DNA of 64,000 nucleotides from Paucibacter sp. B2R-40 (GCF_025717555.1 NZ_JAJIRP010000005.1:310001-374000); one strand, 5' to 3'. Positions 45,142 to 55,975 are shown, numbered from the stretch's first letter. Numbers and translations: made by a program. The notes: a model not told the origin generated them from the letters alone.

Positions 45142-45156
45142 GGTCGCAAAGTTCAT
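45100..45156 (-). CDS. leuL: leuA leader peptide (leucine-rich, 18 residues)
   Basis: A short reading frame upstream of leuA encodes MNFATAISLLLLGTFRVR. Codons 9-12 are CTG CTA CTA CTA, all leucine. CTA is a rarely used leucine codon in GC-rich genomes of this kind. A TATATT -10-like box lies just upstream (about 45164-45169) and the frame ends 30 bp before the terminator. It matches the classic ribosome-mediated attenuation layout. Too short for standard gene finders. Function is inferred from codon content and structure. Confidence 0.82.
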   Translation of the reverse strand: MNFATAISLLLLGTFRVR

Positions 45157-45179
45157 AAGGTTCAATATAGCACGCCAAT

Positions 45180-46028
45180 TCAGCGGTGCAGGCCCTGTTC
45201 ATCGGGATCATGGGTCGAGGTCGCGATCATGCTGACCGGCCGGCCCTTGGCCTTGCGCCAAAAGTAAATCACATAACCCGACAGACCATAGGCGCAGAAG
45301 ATCGCAAACAGGCCCAGCGGCGGGTTCTGGCTGATCAGCACAATGGCCAGGGCGATCGCGACCAGCACCACAAAAGGCACGGTGCGGCGAGCGCCGACGA
45401 CCTTGAAGCTGTAGAACGGCGCATTGGTCACCATCGACAGGCCGGCAAACAAGGTCATGCCAAAGGCGGTCCACACCACCCAAGGCAAATTCGTCACCCG
45501 TTGAAATCCGTAATCATCAAAGGCCCAGATCATGCCGATCACAATGGCCGCGGCCGCCGGACTGGGCAGCCCCTGGAAAAAGCGCTTGTCGACCACGCCG
45601 ATATTGACGTTGAAACGCGCCAGCCGCAGCGCCGCCCCGGCGATATAAACAAAGCTTGGAATCCAGCCCAGCTTGCCCATGTCCTTGAAGGCCCAGATAT
45701 AGACGATCAGCGCCGGCGCGGCGCCAAAGCTGACCATGTCCGAGAGGCTGTCCATCTGCTCGCCGAAAGCACTTTGCGCATTCGTCATGCGTGCCACGCG
45801 GCCGTCCAAGCTGTCGAGCACGGCGGAGCAGAAGATCGCAATGCACGCGACTTCGAAGCGGCCATTCATCGCCATCACGATGGCATAAAAGCCCGAGAAC
45901 AGCGCTGCCAGCGTGATGGCATTAGGCAAGACATAAATGCCCTTGCGGCGCGGGCGCGGTACGTCGTGCGCACCCTCGTCATCATCGTCGGACATATCGG
46001 CCTGGGTCTTTTTCTTGAGATCGGTCAT
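45180..46028 (-). CDS. pssA: CDP-diacylglycerol-serine O-phosphatidyltransferase
   Basis: Makes phosphatidylserine for phosphatidylethanolamine. 282 residues, integral membrane, type II PssA. The CDP-alcohol phosphotransferase motif is complete: DGRVAR, then G, D and D in FGEQMDSLSDMVSFG. About seven to eight membrane segments. An acidic N-terminal stretch (MSDDDDEGAHD) precedes the first. Lies between ilvC and leuA, a placement usual in betaproteobacteria. Confidence 0.95.
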   Translation of the reverse strand: MTDLKKKTQADMSDDDDEGAHDVPRPRRKGIYVLPNAITLAALFSGFYAIVMAMNGRFEVACIAIFCSAVLDSLDGRVARMTNAQSAFGEQMDSLSDMVSFGAAPALIVYIWAFKDMGKLGWIPSFVYIAGAALRLARFNVNIGVVDKRFFQGLPSPAAAAIVIGMIWAFDDYGFQRVTNLPWVVWTAFGMTLFAGLSMVTNAPFYSFKVVGARRTVPFVVLVAIALAIVLISQNPPLGLFAIFCAYGLSGYVIYFWRKAKGRPVSMIATSTHDPDEQGLHR

Positions 46029-46058
46029 GGGGCGAAAGGATACAGCACACAGGCAACG

Positions 46059-46091
46059 AAAAAAGCCGCGCGGCCGTCAGGCAACGCGGCT
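46059..46091 (-). terminator. Terminator after ilvC
   Basis: AGCCGCG (46064-46070) and CGCGGCT (46085-46091) form the stem; the minus strand then reads TTTTTTCG. It separates the ilv genes from pssA. Confidence 0.85.
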
Positions 46092-46111
46092 TTCATTGTT
46101 CCGTGGTCCTA

Positions 46112-47667
<1,556 letters not shown>

Positions 47668-47823
47668 TTTTTCTCGTCCTTCGCGCTCTTCAAACCGGCA
47701 GCGGTAACTGACGGTTCTTGGCCACGCTATTCGATTTAAGGGAGTGGGTACTACTTCTTGCTGACTTCACAAGGCCACTGACCGCGCGCGGTAACGCAAC
47801 GGCCCCGGCCCTGCTCGGTCAAC

Positions 47824-49614
47824 TCAAAGGTCTTCGGACCCCAGGCGCATTTCCGAGATGCCCTTGCCCGTCTGAACCATGGGCCAGACGTTCTCGGTCG
47901 GATCGGTGCGGATGTCCAGAAAGACCGTGCGGTCCTTCAGGCGGATCGCTTCGCGCAGCGCGCCTTCGACATCGCCGGGCTGCTCGACCACCAGGCCGAT
48001 GTGGCCATAGGCCTCGGCCAGCTTGACGAAGTCGGGCAGCGCTTCCATATAGCTGTGCGAGTAGCGCTTGCCGTAGTCCAGCTCCTGCCACTGCCGCACC
48101 ATGCCGAGATAGCGGTTGTTCAGCGACAAGATCTTCACCGGCGTCTCGTACTGCTTGCAGGTCGAGAGCTCCTGGATATTCATCTGGATCGAGCCGTCAC
48201 CGGTGATGCAAAACACATCTGCCTTGGGTCGCGCCATCTTGATGCCCATGGCGTAGGGCAAGCCCACGCCCATGGTGCCCAGGCCGCCGGAGTTGATCCA
48301 GCGGCGCGGCTGCTCAAAGCGGTAGAACTGCGCCGCCCACATCTGGTGCTGGCCGACGTCCGAGGTGATGTAAGCGTCGCTGTCCTTGGTCAACTTCCAC
48401 AGGGTTTCGACCACCATCTGCGGCTTGATCACATCGCTTGAGGTCTTGTAGACCAGACACTCGCGGCGGCGCCATTCATTGATCTGGCTCCACCAAGCGT
48501 TGATGGACGCAGCATCCGGTTTAGCCTGCGCTTCCTTGATCTGAAAAATCAATTCCTGCAGCACGTCTTTCACATCACCGACGATGGGGATATCGACCCG
48601 CACCCGCTTGGAGATCGACGAAGGGTCGATGTCCACATGGATGATCTTGCGTTCGACCTGAGCGAAATGCTTGGGGTTGCCGATCACGCGGTCATCAAAG
48701 CGCGCGCCCACGGCCAGCAGCACATCGCAGTGCTGCATGGTCATATTCGCCTCGTAAGTGCCGTGCATGCCCAGCATACCGAGGAACTTGGGGTCGCTGG
48801 CGGCAATCGCGCCCAGGCCCATCAAGGTGTTGGTGCAGGGATAGCCGAGCAAATTGGTCAGCTCGCGCAACTCGGCCGAGGCCTCGCCCAGAATGACGCC
48901 GCCGCCCGAATAGATGTAGGGCCGCTTGGCCTGCAAAAGCAGTTGCACCGCCTTGCGGATCTGGCCGGTGTGACCCTTGCGCGCCGGGTTGTAGGAGCGC
49001 ATTTCCACATGCTTGGGGTACTCGAACGTGCTGCCCAGCTTGGCCATCGAGACATCCTTGGGAATGTCCACCACCACCGGGCCGGGGCGACCGGTACGGG
49101 CGATGTGAAAGGCCTTTTTCATCGTCATTGCCAGATCGCGCACATCCTTGACCAGGAAGTTGTGCTTGACGATGGGGCGGGTGATGCCGACGGTGTCGCA
49201 TTCCTGGAAGGCATCGAGCCCGATCGCCGGCGTAGGCACCTGGCCGGTCACGATCACCATCGGGATCGAGTCCATATAGGCGGTGGCGATGCCGGTGACG
49301 GCATTGGTGACGCCGGGGCCGGAGGTAACGAGCGCGACGCCTACATCACCGGTGGCGCGGGCATAGCCGTCAGCGGCATGCACGGCGGCCTGCTCGTGAC
49401 GCACCAGCACATGCTGAATGGTCTCTTGTTTGTACAGTGCGTCGTAGATGTACAGCACCGCGCCACCTGGGTAGCCCCAAAGGAATTGAACACCTTCGGC
49501 CTGCAGGCAGCGAACCAGGATCTCGGAGCCATTCAGCTCGGAGGAAGAATTTTGTGTTTGGGAATTTAGCGGTGCCGAACCGGCACGCTTGACATCCGCG
49601 CTTGACATATCCAT
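47824..49614 (-). CDS. ilvI: Acetolactate synthase large (catalytic) subunit
   Basis: ThDP- and FAD-dependent condensation of pyruvate (or with 2-oxobutyrate). 596 residues: N-terminal pyrimidine-binding domain with GYPGGAVLYIYDALY and EQAAVHAADGYARA, a central FAD-binding domain, and the C-terminal ThDP motif GDGSIQMNIQELSTCKQY...NN. An N-terminal extension of about 28 residues, Ser/Gln-rich, precedes the enzyme proper. AAAGG 6 nt before ATG. Divergent from the sigma-factor gene. Whether to call it ilvB or ilvI is convention. Confidence 0.96.
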   Translation of the reverse strand: MDMSSADVKRAGSAPLNSQTQNSSSELNGSEILVRCLQAEGVQFLWGYPGGAVLYIYDALYKQETIQHVLVRHEQAAVHAADGYARATGDVGVALVTSGPGVTNAVTGIATAYMDSIPMVIVTGQVPTPAIGLDAFQECDTVGITRPIVKHNFLVKDVRDLAMTMKKAFHIARTGRPGPVVVDIPKDVSMAKLGSTFEYPKHVEMRSYNPARKGHTGQIRKAVQLLLQAKRPYIYSGGGVILGEASAELRELTNLLGYPCTNTLMGLGAIAASDPKFLGMLGMHGTYEANMTMQHCDVLLAVGARFDDRVIGNPKHFAQVERKIIHVDIDPSSISKRVRVDIPIVGDVKDVLQELIFQIKEAQAKPDAASINAWWSQINEWRRRECLVYKTSSDVIKPQMVVETLWKLTKDSDAYITSDVGQHQMWAAQFYRFEQPRRWINSGGLGTMGVGLPYAMGIKMARPKADVFCITGDGSIQMNIQELSTCKQYETPVKILSLNNRYLGMVRQWQELDYGKRYSHSYMEALPDFVKLAEAYGHIGLVVEQPGDVEGALREAIRLKDRTVFLDIRTDPTENVWPMVQTGKGISEMRLGSEDL

Positions 49615-49793
49615 TTAGAACCTTTGTGAATTTCTCTAACGAAAAACCATTGGTGTTCCTACTCGTGCCCTCGTGAGGCGGACTCGGAACCTGCGCGATC
49701 AAAAAGGTGGTGCCCCGGTCGGGCTGCCAGCTGAAGACCAGAATTTTCTTTGTGCGAAGCAGCATTATGCACTGGACTTGAGGCCAAGCCGAC

Positions 49794-50438
49794 ATGGCAA
49801 ATAGAGAACGCTCTCGCAATGCGATACTTCGCGCTGTTTTGCCAGCATCGGGTTCAGTCCCTCTCCTCTCCTTGGCCACCGACAAAGAACTCAATGATTT
49901 CCTGCGTGCCGTCGACCGGCGCGCCTTCAAGCGCACCGCTTATATGGTGCGTGACGATGACGCGGCCCTGGACATCGTGCAAGACGCCATGATCAAGCTG
50001 GCGGAAAAATACTTCGACCGTCCGGCGGCCGAATTGCCACTGTTGTTTCAGCGCATCTTGTCGAACGCGACGATGGATTACTTCCGTCGCAAGAAGACTC
50101 GCAATGCGGTCATGCAAAATATGTCGGACTTTGAGTCCAGCGATCCGGATGGCGATTTCAACCTGCTGGAGGTGCTTGAAGCGCAAGAAGGCACACTGGG
50201 CGCATTAAGTGCTGCCGATGAGGTTTCCAGGGGCCAAATCTTGCAAGCCATCGACGCCGAAGTGGCTGAATTGCCCGCACGTCAACGGGAAGCCTTCCTG
50301 CTGCGTTACTGGGAGGAAATGGATGTCGCTGAAACCGCGATCGTCATGGGTTGCTCGGAAGGCAGCGTGAAAACGCACTGCTCCCGCGCCACGCATGCAT
50401 TGGCAAAATCGCTGAAGGCCAAGGGGATTACTTTATGA
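49794..50438 (+). CDS. RNA polymerase sigma factor, sigma-70/ECF type (RpoE-like)
   Basis: 214 residues. Region 2 (about 45-105: DDDAALDIVQDAMIKLAEKY, RILSNATMDYFRRKK) and region 4 (about 150-205: LPARQREAFLLRYWEEMDVAETAIVMGCSEGSVKTHCSRA, in parts) are present; no region 3. Such factors direct polymerase to stress or envelope genes. The next gene overlaps by ATGA and encodes a single-pass membrane protein, so it may be controlled by it; that is inference. Confidence 0.9.
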   Translation: MANRERSRNAILRAVLPASGSVPLLSLATDKELNDFLRAVDRRAFKRTAYMVRDDDAALDIVQDAMIKLAEKYFDRPAAELPLLFQRILSNATMDYFRRKKTRNAVMQNMSDFESSDPDGDFNLLEVLEAQEGTLGALSAADEVSRGQILQAIDAEVAELPARQREAFLLRYWEEMDVAETAIVMGCSEGSVKTHCSRATHALAKSLKAKGITL

Positions 50439-50893
50439 ACAAGTCGCAATTCGGAATGGATCATGCATCCAATGAGGACGCGCGCGTCGCCCGCTTTGGC
50501 CTGCGCGTCGCTGCCGGCCTGAACGAGCAGGCGCAGACCTTGCCCGCCAACGTTGCTGAGCGCCTCAGTTTTGCACGCGAGCAAGCGCTGATGAAGGCGC
50601 GCAATGCCCGTGTGGCCCAGGCGCAAGCCGCGCCGGCCTCGGTCTTCGTGCGCTCCGGCTCGGCCTTGAGCCTTGGCCGGGGTGGCGACTCGCCGCGCTG
50701 GTTGAAACTGACATCCTTGCTGCCCTTGATCTTGCTGGTGCTGGGCTTGGCTGTCATTCAGCACAGCCAGTGGTATGAGCAAATTTTGGCTGCGGCAGAG
50801 ATTGACACAGGCCTGTTGTCGGACAAATTACCGCCAGCGGCTTACGGTGATCCGGGCTTCAAGGAATATTTGAGCGATGAGCAAACGGAGTAA
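50435..50893 (+). CDS. DUF3619 family membrane protein, possible anti-sigma partner
   Basis: 152 residues: a cytosolic N-terminal helical region (ARFGLRVAAGLNEQAQTLP), one membrane segment at about 93-113 (LTSLLPLILLVLGLAVIQ), and a short periplasmic tail. The start overlaps the sigma-factor stop as ATGA. DUF3619 is recognised by its pattern and constant position after this sigma factor in betaproteobacteria. An anti-sigma role fits topology and coupling but is not shown. Confidence 0.75.
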   Translation: MNKSQFGMDHASNEDARVARFGLRVAAGLNEQAQTLPANVAERLSFAREQALMKARNARVAQAQAAPASVFVRSGSALSLGRGGDSPRWLKLTSLLPLILLVLGLAVIQHSQWYEQILAAAEIDTGLLSDKLPPAAYGDPGFKEYLSDEQTE

Positions 50894-50902
50894 TCTGAGC
50901 CC

Positions 50903-51772
50903 ATGAAGAGACTCGCGCGCGACTCCATTTCAACCTGCCGCCAGCGTCAGTTCGCTCGCTTGTCTGTTGCGGCAATAGCCTTGTTTGCCCTTCAAGCAGT
51001 CACTGCCCAAGGCCAGGCGCCGGCAGTGCTTGAAAGCACAGCTTTGGCGGCTTCCGGCCCCACTTTGGCAGCCTCGGCCGCAGCTGAGCCCCTGCAGCGC
51101 ATCAGCCCAAACAAAATCGCCGCACCGAATGCACTCTTGCCTGCCCCTGGCTGGGCCAAGCTGAACGGTGCACAAAAAATCGCGCTACAACCTTTGGAGC
51201 ATGACTGGGACGGACTTGACACTGCCCGCAAAAGCCAATGGCTGGAAGTTGCAACGCGTTTTTCTGCCCTCCCTGCAGAAGAACAGTGGCGCTTGCAAGA
51301 GCGCATGCGTGAATGGGCAAGACTGAGCCCGGCCGAGCGTCAGCAAGCAAGAATTGGCTTCCAAGGCGCCAAGAAAATAGGCGCTGACGAACGTCAAGCC
51401 AAATGGCAAGCCTATCAAGCACTGCCCGCAGAACAACGCCAGCAGTTGGCCGACAAGGCGGCGAAAAAATTAGAAACACAGTCTGCCAAGATGACTGGCA
51501 TCACCCCTTCGGGCCTCAGCACTCAAAGCAACAACGCGCCACAAGCGAAGTCCAACCGAGTACCCGCAGCAGTTCCGGACCTGGCGCCCAAGGCCGTTGC
51601 GGCCTCCTTGCTGCAAGCCAAACCAGGCGCGACCACCGTGTTGATTACTCAAGACAAGCTCATTCCCGCGCACCAGCAGGCCGGCAACACCAAGGTACTG
51701 GCCAACCCTGATCTGGTCGACAGCAAAACCTTGCTGCCCAAACGCCAAGCGAGCGGCGCTTCAGCGCCATGA
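50903..51772 (+). CDS. DUF3106 family secreted protein
   Basis: 289 residues with a signal peptide (about 1-36, VAAIALFALQAVTAQGQ). The DUF3106 region (about 75-200) has repeated short Trp/Leu motifs: W..L...QK..L.PL...W, RFSALPAEEQWRLQERMREWARLSPAERQQAR (in part) and YQALPAEQRQQL. The C-terminal third is low-complexity. Starts 9 bp after the previous gene and overlaps the next by ATGA. Function unknown; probably periplasmic. Confidence 0.8.
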   Translation: MKRLARDSISTCRQRQFARLSVAAIALFALQAVTAQGQAPAVLESTALAASGPTLAASAAAEPLQRISPNKIAAPNALLPAPGWAKLNGAQKIALQPLEHDWDGLDTARKSQWLEVATRFSALPAEEQWRLQERMREWARLSPAERQQARIGFQGAKKIGADERQAKWQAYQALPAEQRQQLADKAAKKLETQSAKMTGITPSGLSTQSNNAPQAKSNRVPAAVPDLAPKAVAASLLQAKPGATTVLITQDKLIPAHQQAGNTKVLANPDLVDSKTLLPKRQASGASAP

Positions 51773-52272
51773 CTGACGCCAGCCTAGAGCGGCCAAGCCT
51801 GAAGCGGCGCATGGCGGCGTTTGTCTATGAAGGCGTGGTCCTGTTCGGTGTGGTCTTCGCCACCGCCTTCTTGTTCGGCACCTTGACCCAGCAGCGACAC
51901 GCCATGCAGGGACAACATGCGCTGCAAGCCGTTTTATTTGTCGTGTTGGGTGTCTATTTTTGCTGGTTTTGGACCCGTGGCGGCCAAACCGTGGCGATGA
52001 AGGCTTGGCATATTCGCCTCGTTGACCTGCAAGGCCGTCCCTTGAGCCGCCTGCGGGCGCTGATGCGTTACTGTTTGAGCTGGCTTTGGTTTGCGCCTGC
52101 CCTGCTGAGCGTCTGGATGATAGGCGTGCGCAGCACAGGCGCCATCTTCAGCACCCTGCTGGCGGGAGTCGCCGCCTACGCCTTGCTGAGTCGCCTGCAC
52201 CCAAGTGGGCAATTCCTGCACGACGTGATTTGTGGCACGCAATTGATCACCCAAAAACCCCTCAAGCGATGA
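51769..52272 (+). CDS. RDD family membrane protein
   Basis: 167 residues with four membrane segments (about 18-40, 50-65, 95-117, 120-140). RDD-domain features: KRRMAAFVYEGVVLFG at the start and the later GGQTVAMKAWHIRLVDLQGRPLS (in part). The first Asp of the RDD signature is replaced by Glu (YEGV). Overlaps the upstream gene by ATGA and dgkA by ATGA. Function unknown. Confidence 0.82.
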   Translation: MTDASLERPSLKRRMAAFVYEGVVLFGVVFATAFLFGTLTQQRHAMQGQHALQAVLFVVLGVYFCWFWTRGGQTVAMKAWHIRLVDLQGRPLSRLRALMRYCLSWLWFAPALLSVWMIGVRSTGAIFSTLLAGVAAYALLSRLHPSGQFLHDVICGTQLITQKPLKR

Positions 52273-52649
52273 GCAACCCCTACAAAGGCAAGACCGGTCT
52301 GGCCCGCATACTGCACGCGACTGGCTACTCCTTGGCCGGGCTGCGCGCAGCCTATACCGGCGAAAGCGCCTTCCGGCAAGAAGTCTGGCTGCTGGTGATC
52401 GCCACGCCCGCAGCCTTCTGGCTCGGCCAGGGCTGGGTACAAACCGCGCTCTTGCTGGGTTCGCTGATGCTGGTTTTGATTGTCGAGTTGCTGAATTCAG
52501 GCATCGAAGCAGCGATCGACCGGGTCTCGTTCGAACTGCACGACCTCTCCAAACGGGCCAAAGACTTGGCCAGCGCGGCAGTGCTGCTATCGCTATTGCT
52601 CAGCGCCGGGATTTGGGGCGCGGCGCTGTGGCAACGCTTCTGCAGTTGA
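52269..52649 (+). CDS. dgkA: Diacylglycerol kinase
   Basis: Small trimeric inner-membrane kinase that recycles diacylglycerol from lipid and glycan transfer reactions. 126 residues, three membrane helices, catalytic signature VELLNSGIEAAIDRVSFELHDLSKRAKDLASAA (two parts: ELLNSGIEAAIDR and KRAKDLASAAV). ATG overlaps the RDD stop. The upstream in-frame extension inside the RDD gene is not used. Confidence 0.96.
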   Translation: MSNPYKGKTGLARILHATGYSLAGLRAAYTGESAFRQEVWLLVIATPAAFWLGQGWVQTALLLGSLMLVLIVELLNSGIEAAIDRVSFELHDLSKRAKDLASAAVLLSLLLSAGIWGAALWQRFCS

Positions 52650-52655
52650 AACGAC

Positions 52656-53030
<375 letters not shown>

Positions 53031-54728
53031 TTAAGCACGGAACTTCGACGTAATCGGATAGCGCCAGTCGCGCCCGAAAGCGCGGTGCGTGATGCGTATG
53101 CCGATCGGCGCTTGGCGGCGCTTGTATTCATTGATTTTGATCAGCCGAGTGACTCGCTCGACATCGGCCACCTCGAATCCGCCCGCCACAATCTCGGCCA
53201 GCGACTGATCGTCTTCCATATAGCGGGCCAAGATGGCATCCAAGACTTCGTAGGGCGGCAGGCTGTCTTGATCCTTCTGGTCGGGTCGCAGCTCGGCCGA
53301 CGGTGGACGGGTGATGATGCGCTCAGGGATGATAGGCGCCGTCGTCAACACCGTGCCGTCTGGGCGCAGCGTAGGCTGTTCGTTACGCCAACGCGCCAGC
53401 CTGAACACCAATGTTTTGGCGACATCCTTGATCACCGCAAAACCGCCCGCCATATCGCCGTACAGCGTGCAGTAGCCGGTCGCCATCTCGCTCTTATTGC
53501 CGGTGGTCAGCACGATGGACCCGAACTTGTTTGACAAGGCCATCAGCAAAGTGCCGCGAATACGGGCCTGGATGTTCTCTTCGGTCGCATCCAGCGGCAA
53601 ATCCTTGAACTCGTCCGCCAGGCTGGCATTGAAGGCGTCGAACATCGGCGAGATCGACTTCTCGTCATAACGCACGCCGAGCCGCTCGGCCATATCACGC
53701 GCATCGATCCAGGAGATATCGGCCGTGTAGGGCGACGGCATCATCACGGTGCGGACCTTGTCGGCGCCCAGCGCATCGACCGCGACCGCCAAGACCAAGG
53801 CTGAATCGATACCGCCCGACAGGCCCAGCAACACACCGGGAAAACCGTTCTTGCCCACATAGTCGCGCACGCCAGTGACCAGGGCGGCCCAGACCTGCGC
53901 CTCCAAACTTGGCAAAGGCAGAACTTGCCCCTTGGCCTCGCCCGCCGCGTCGATCTCCAGCAGCGTCAACGTTTCCTCAAAAAATGGCGCCCGCGCGGCT
54001 AACTCGCCATTCGCATTGAGTGCAAAGGACGCGCCGTCAAACACCACCTCGTCTTGCCCACCGACCAGATGGGCGTAAAGCAGCGGCAGCCCCACATCGC
54101 GCGCCCGCTCGGCCATACGCTGCTCGCGCTCCTCAGCTTTGCCGACATGGAAAGGCGAGGCGTTCAGCACGCACAGCACCTGCGCGCCAGCCGCCTTGGC
54201 CGCCCGCGCCGGTTCGTCAAACCAAGCGTCTTCGCAGATATTCAAACCAAAGCGCAGGCCGCCGACCTCGAACACGCCCGCAGGCTCGCCGGCATCGCGC
54301 CCTGAGACAAAGTAGCGTCGCTCGTCAAAGACCTGATAGTTGGGCAACTCCCGCTTGCAGTAGGTCAGCAAGACTTGACCCCCTTGCAACACCGAAGCCG
54401 CATTGAAGCGCGCCGGCACGGATCGGCTCTTGGACCTAAGATCGCGCTGACCAGATTGTTGAAACGGATGACCGACCACCACGGTCAATCCTTCGCAGTT
54501 GGCCAAGTCCGTGGCAATGCTCTGTAAAGCTGCGTCGCAAGCCTGCATAAAGGCATGGCGCAAGAGCAGGTCTTCGGGCGGGTAGCCGCACAGACTCAGC
54601 TCGGGCGTCAGCAGCAGTTTGGCGCCAGCCGCATGGGCGCGCCGCCCATATTCGACGATCTTTTTTGCATTGCCTTCAAGATCACCCACGGTGACATTTA
54701 TTTGCGCGAGCGCGACGATCACAGACAT
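53031..54728 (-). CDS. nadE: Glutamine-dependent NAD+ synthetase
   Basis: Last step of NAD synthesis, amidating deamido-NAD with glutamine. 565 residues: N-terminal nitrilase-type glutaminase (Glu in TPELSLCGYPPEDLL, Lys in CKRELPNYQVFDERRYF, Cys in LNICEDAWF) and C-terminal synthetase with the PP-loop LGLSGGIDSALVLAV. ATG 54728 is taken over a GTG 9 nt upstream. It is divergent from the acyltransferase gene with only 22 bp between starts. Confidence 0.96.
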   Translation of the reverse strand: MSVIVALAQINVTVGDLEGNAKKIVEYGRRAHAAGAKLLLTPELSLCGYPPEDLLLRHAFMQACDAALQSIATDLANCEGLTVVVGHPFQQSGQRDLRSKSRSVPARFNAASVLQGGQVLLTYCKRELPNYQVFDERRYFVSGRDAGEPAGVFEVGGLRFGLNICEDAWFDEPARAAKAAGAQVLCVLNASPFHVGKAEEREQRMAERARDVGLPLLYAHLVGGQDEVVFDGASFALNANGELAARAPFFEETLTLLEIDAAGEAKGQVLPLPSLEAQVWAALVTGVRDYVGKNGFPGVLLGLSGGIDSALVLAVAVDALGADKVRTVMMPSPYTADISWIDARDMAERLGVRYDEKSISPMFDAFNASLADEFKDLPLDATEENIQARIRGTLLMALSNKFGSIVLTTGNKSEMATGYCTLYGDMAGGFAVIKDVAKTLVFRLARWRNEQPTLRPDGTVLTTAPIIPERIITRPPSAELRPDQKDQDSLPPYEVLDAILARYMEDDQSLAEIVAGGFEVADVERVTRLIKINEYKRRQAPIGIRITHRAFGRDWRYPITSKFRA

Positions 54729-54750
54729 GGATTTCACCGATGGAATACAG

Positions 54751-55923
54751 ATGGAAATAGCAGCAGCCGATTATGTCATCCGCGTATTTGAAGACCCTCG
54801 TCAACTCGCTCGGGCCGATTGGAATGCGCTCTTGGCCGCACAGTCACAGCCGACGCCCTTTATGCGGCACGAGTACCTGTGCGCTTTGCATGAGTCCGGC
54901 AGCGCCACCGCCACGACCGGCTGGCAGCCTCAGTTCATCAGCCTGTGGCTGCAAGACCAATTGCTTGCGGCCTGCCCCGCCTACCTAAAGAGCCATTCCT
55001 ACGGCGAATATGTGTTCGACTGGGCCTGGGCCGATGCCTACCAAAGGCATGGCCTCAAGTACTACCCCAAACTGCTGGTGGCCGTGCCCTTCACACCAGT
55101 CCCTGGCAGCCGTTTGTTGGCGGTCAATGCCGAGGCCCGCACGCTCTTGATGCGAGGCCTGCAAGCCCTGGCAGGCCAGCAGGGCTTGAGCTCGGCCCAC
55201 CTCTTGTTCGGCGACTCGGCAGACTTTGATGCCGCCCAAGAACAGGGCTGGATGCAGCGCCATGGCGTGCAGTTTCACTGGCAAAACTGCTCGCCTGAGC
55301 CCTATGCCTCCTTCGAAGAGTTCCTCGCCTCGATGCAGCGCGAAAAGCGCAAAAAGATCCAACAAGAGCAACGTCGGGTGCGCGAAGCCGAAATTCATTT
55401 CGAGGTCCGCCAAGGTGCACAGATCGGTGAAGCCGACTGGGATTTTTTCTATCACTGCTACCAGCTGACCTACCGGGCCCACCGCAGCACGCCTTATCTG
55501 ACGCGGGAATTTTTTCGCTTGATGAGCCAAGACATGGCAGAGAACTGGTTGCTCTTCACCGCCAAACGCGGAGCAGAGGCCATCGCCAGCTCACTGGTCG
55601 CGCTGGACCCCGAGAGAGGTCACGCCTATGGCCGCTACTGGGGCGCGGTCGAGACCGTGTCATGCCTGCATTTCGATGCCTGCTATTACCAGCCGCTGGC
55701 CTGGTGCATCGCCAATGGCTACCGGCGCTTCGAAGGGGGCGCGCAGGGCGAACACAAGATGGCACGCGGCCTGCTTCCCGTCAGCACCCATTCCAGTCAC
55801 TGGTTGGCACACCCGGACTTCAGCAATGCGGTGGCCAACTTTCTGGCGCAGGAGGGTCAGGCCATGCGCGGCTACGTCAACGAATTGGAAGATCACCAAC
55901 CCTTCAAATCAAGCGCGCAATAA
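54751..55923 (+). CDS. FemAB-like GNAT-fold acyltransferase (DUF482 family)
   Basis: About 390 residues. The pattern NALLAAQSQPTPFMRHEYLCALHESGSA, KSHSYGEYVFDWAWADAY and MQREKRKKIQQEQRRV (parts) matches the PF04339/COG3146 family of predicted acyltransferases related to FemAB and GNAT folds. The C-terminal block has YGRYWGA, LHFDACYYQPLAWCIANG and EGGAQGEHKMARGL. The real substrate is unknown. ATG 54751 has TGGA 6 nt upstream; an ATG at 54727 overlapping the nadE start is less likely. Confidence 0.85.
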   Translation: MEIAAADYVIRVFEDPRQLARADWNALLAAQSQPTPFMRHEYLCALHESGSATATTGWQPQFISLWLQDQLLAACPAYLKSHSYGEYVFDWAWADAYQRHGLKYYPKLLVAVPFTPVPGSRLLAVNAEARTLLMRGLQALAGQQGLSSAHLLFGDSADFDAAQEQGWMQRHGVQFHWQNCSPEPYASFEEFLASMQREKRKKIQQEQRRVREAEIHFEVRQGAQIGEADWDFFYHCYQLTYRAHRSTPYLTREFFRLMSQDMAENWLLFTAKRGAEAIASSLVALDPERGHAYGRYWGAVETVSCLHFDACYYQPLAWCIANGYRRFEGGAQGEHKMARGLLPVSTHSSHWLAHPDFSNAVANFLAQEGQAMRGYVNELEDHQPFKSSAQ

Positions 55924-55951
55924 AAAAGCGCCCGGCTTTCGCAGGGCGCCT
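55921..55951 (-). terminator. Terminator after ppa
   Basis: GCGCCC and GGGCGC arms (55928-55950), with TTTTTT on the minus-strand side. It overlaps the stop codon of the convergent acyltransferase gene, so it serves the minus strand mainly. Confidence 0.82.
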
Positions 55952-55975
55952 GTTGGCGTCAAAAACCAAGCAAGA

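Noticed and set aside
49615-49793. Possible ilvI leader peptide starting MLLRTKK on the minus strand
   Set aside because: The frame runs on without a nearby stop, lacks a cluster of Ile/Val/Leu codons and no terminator follows before ilvI.
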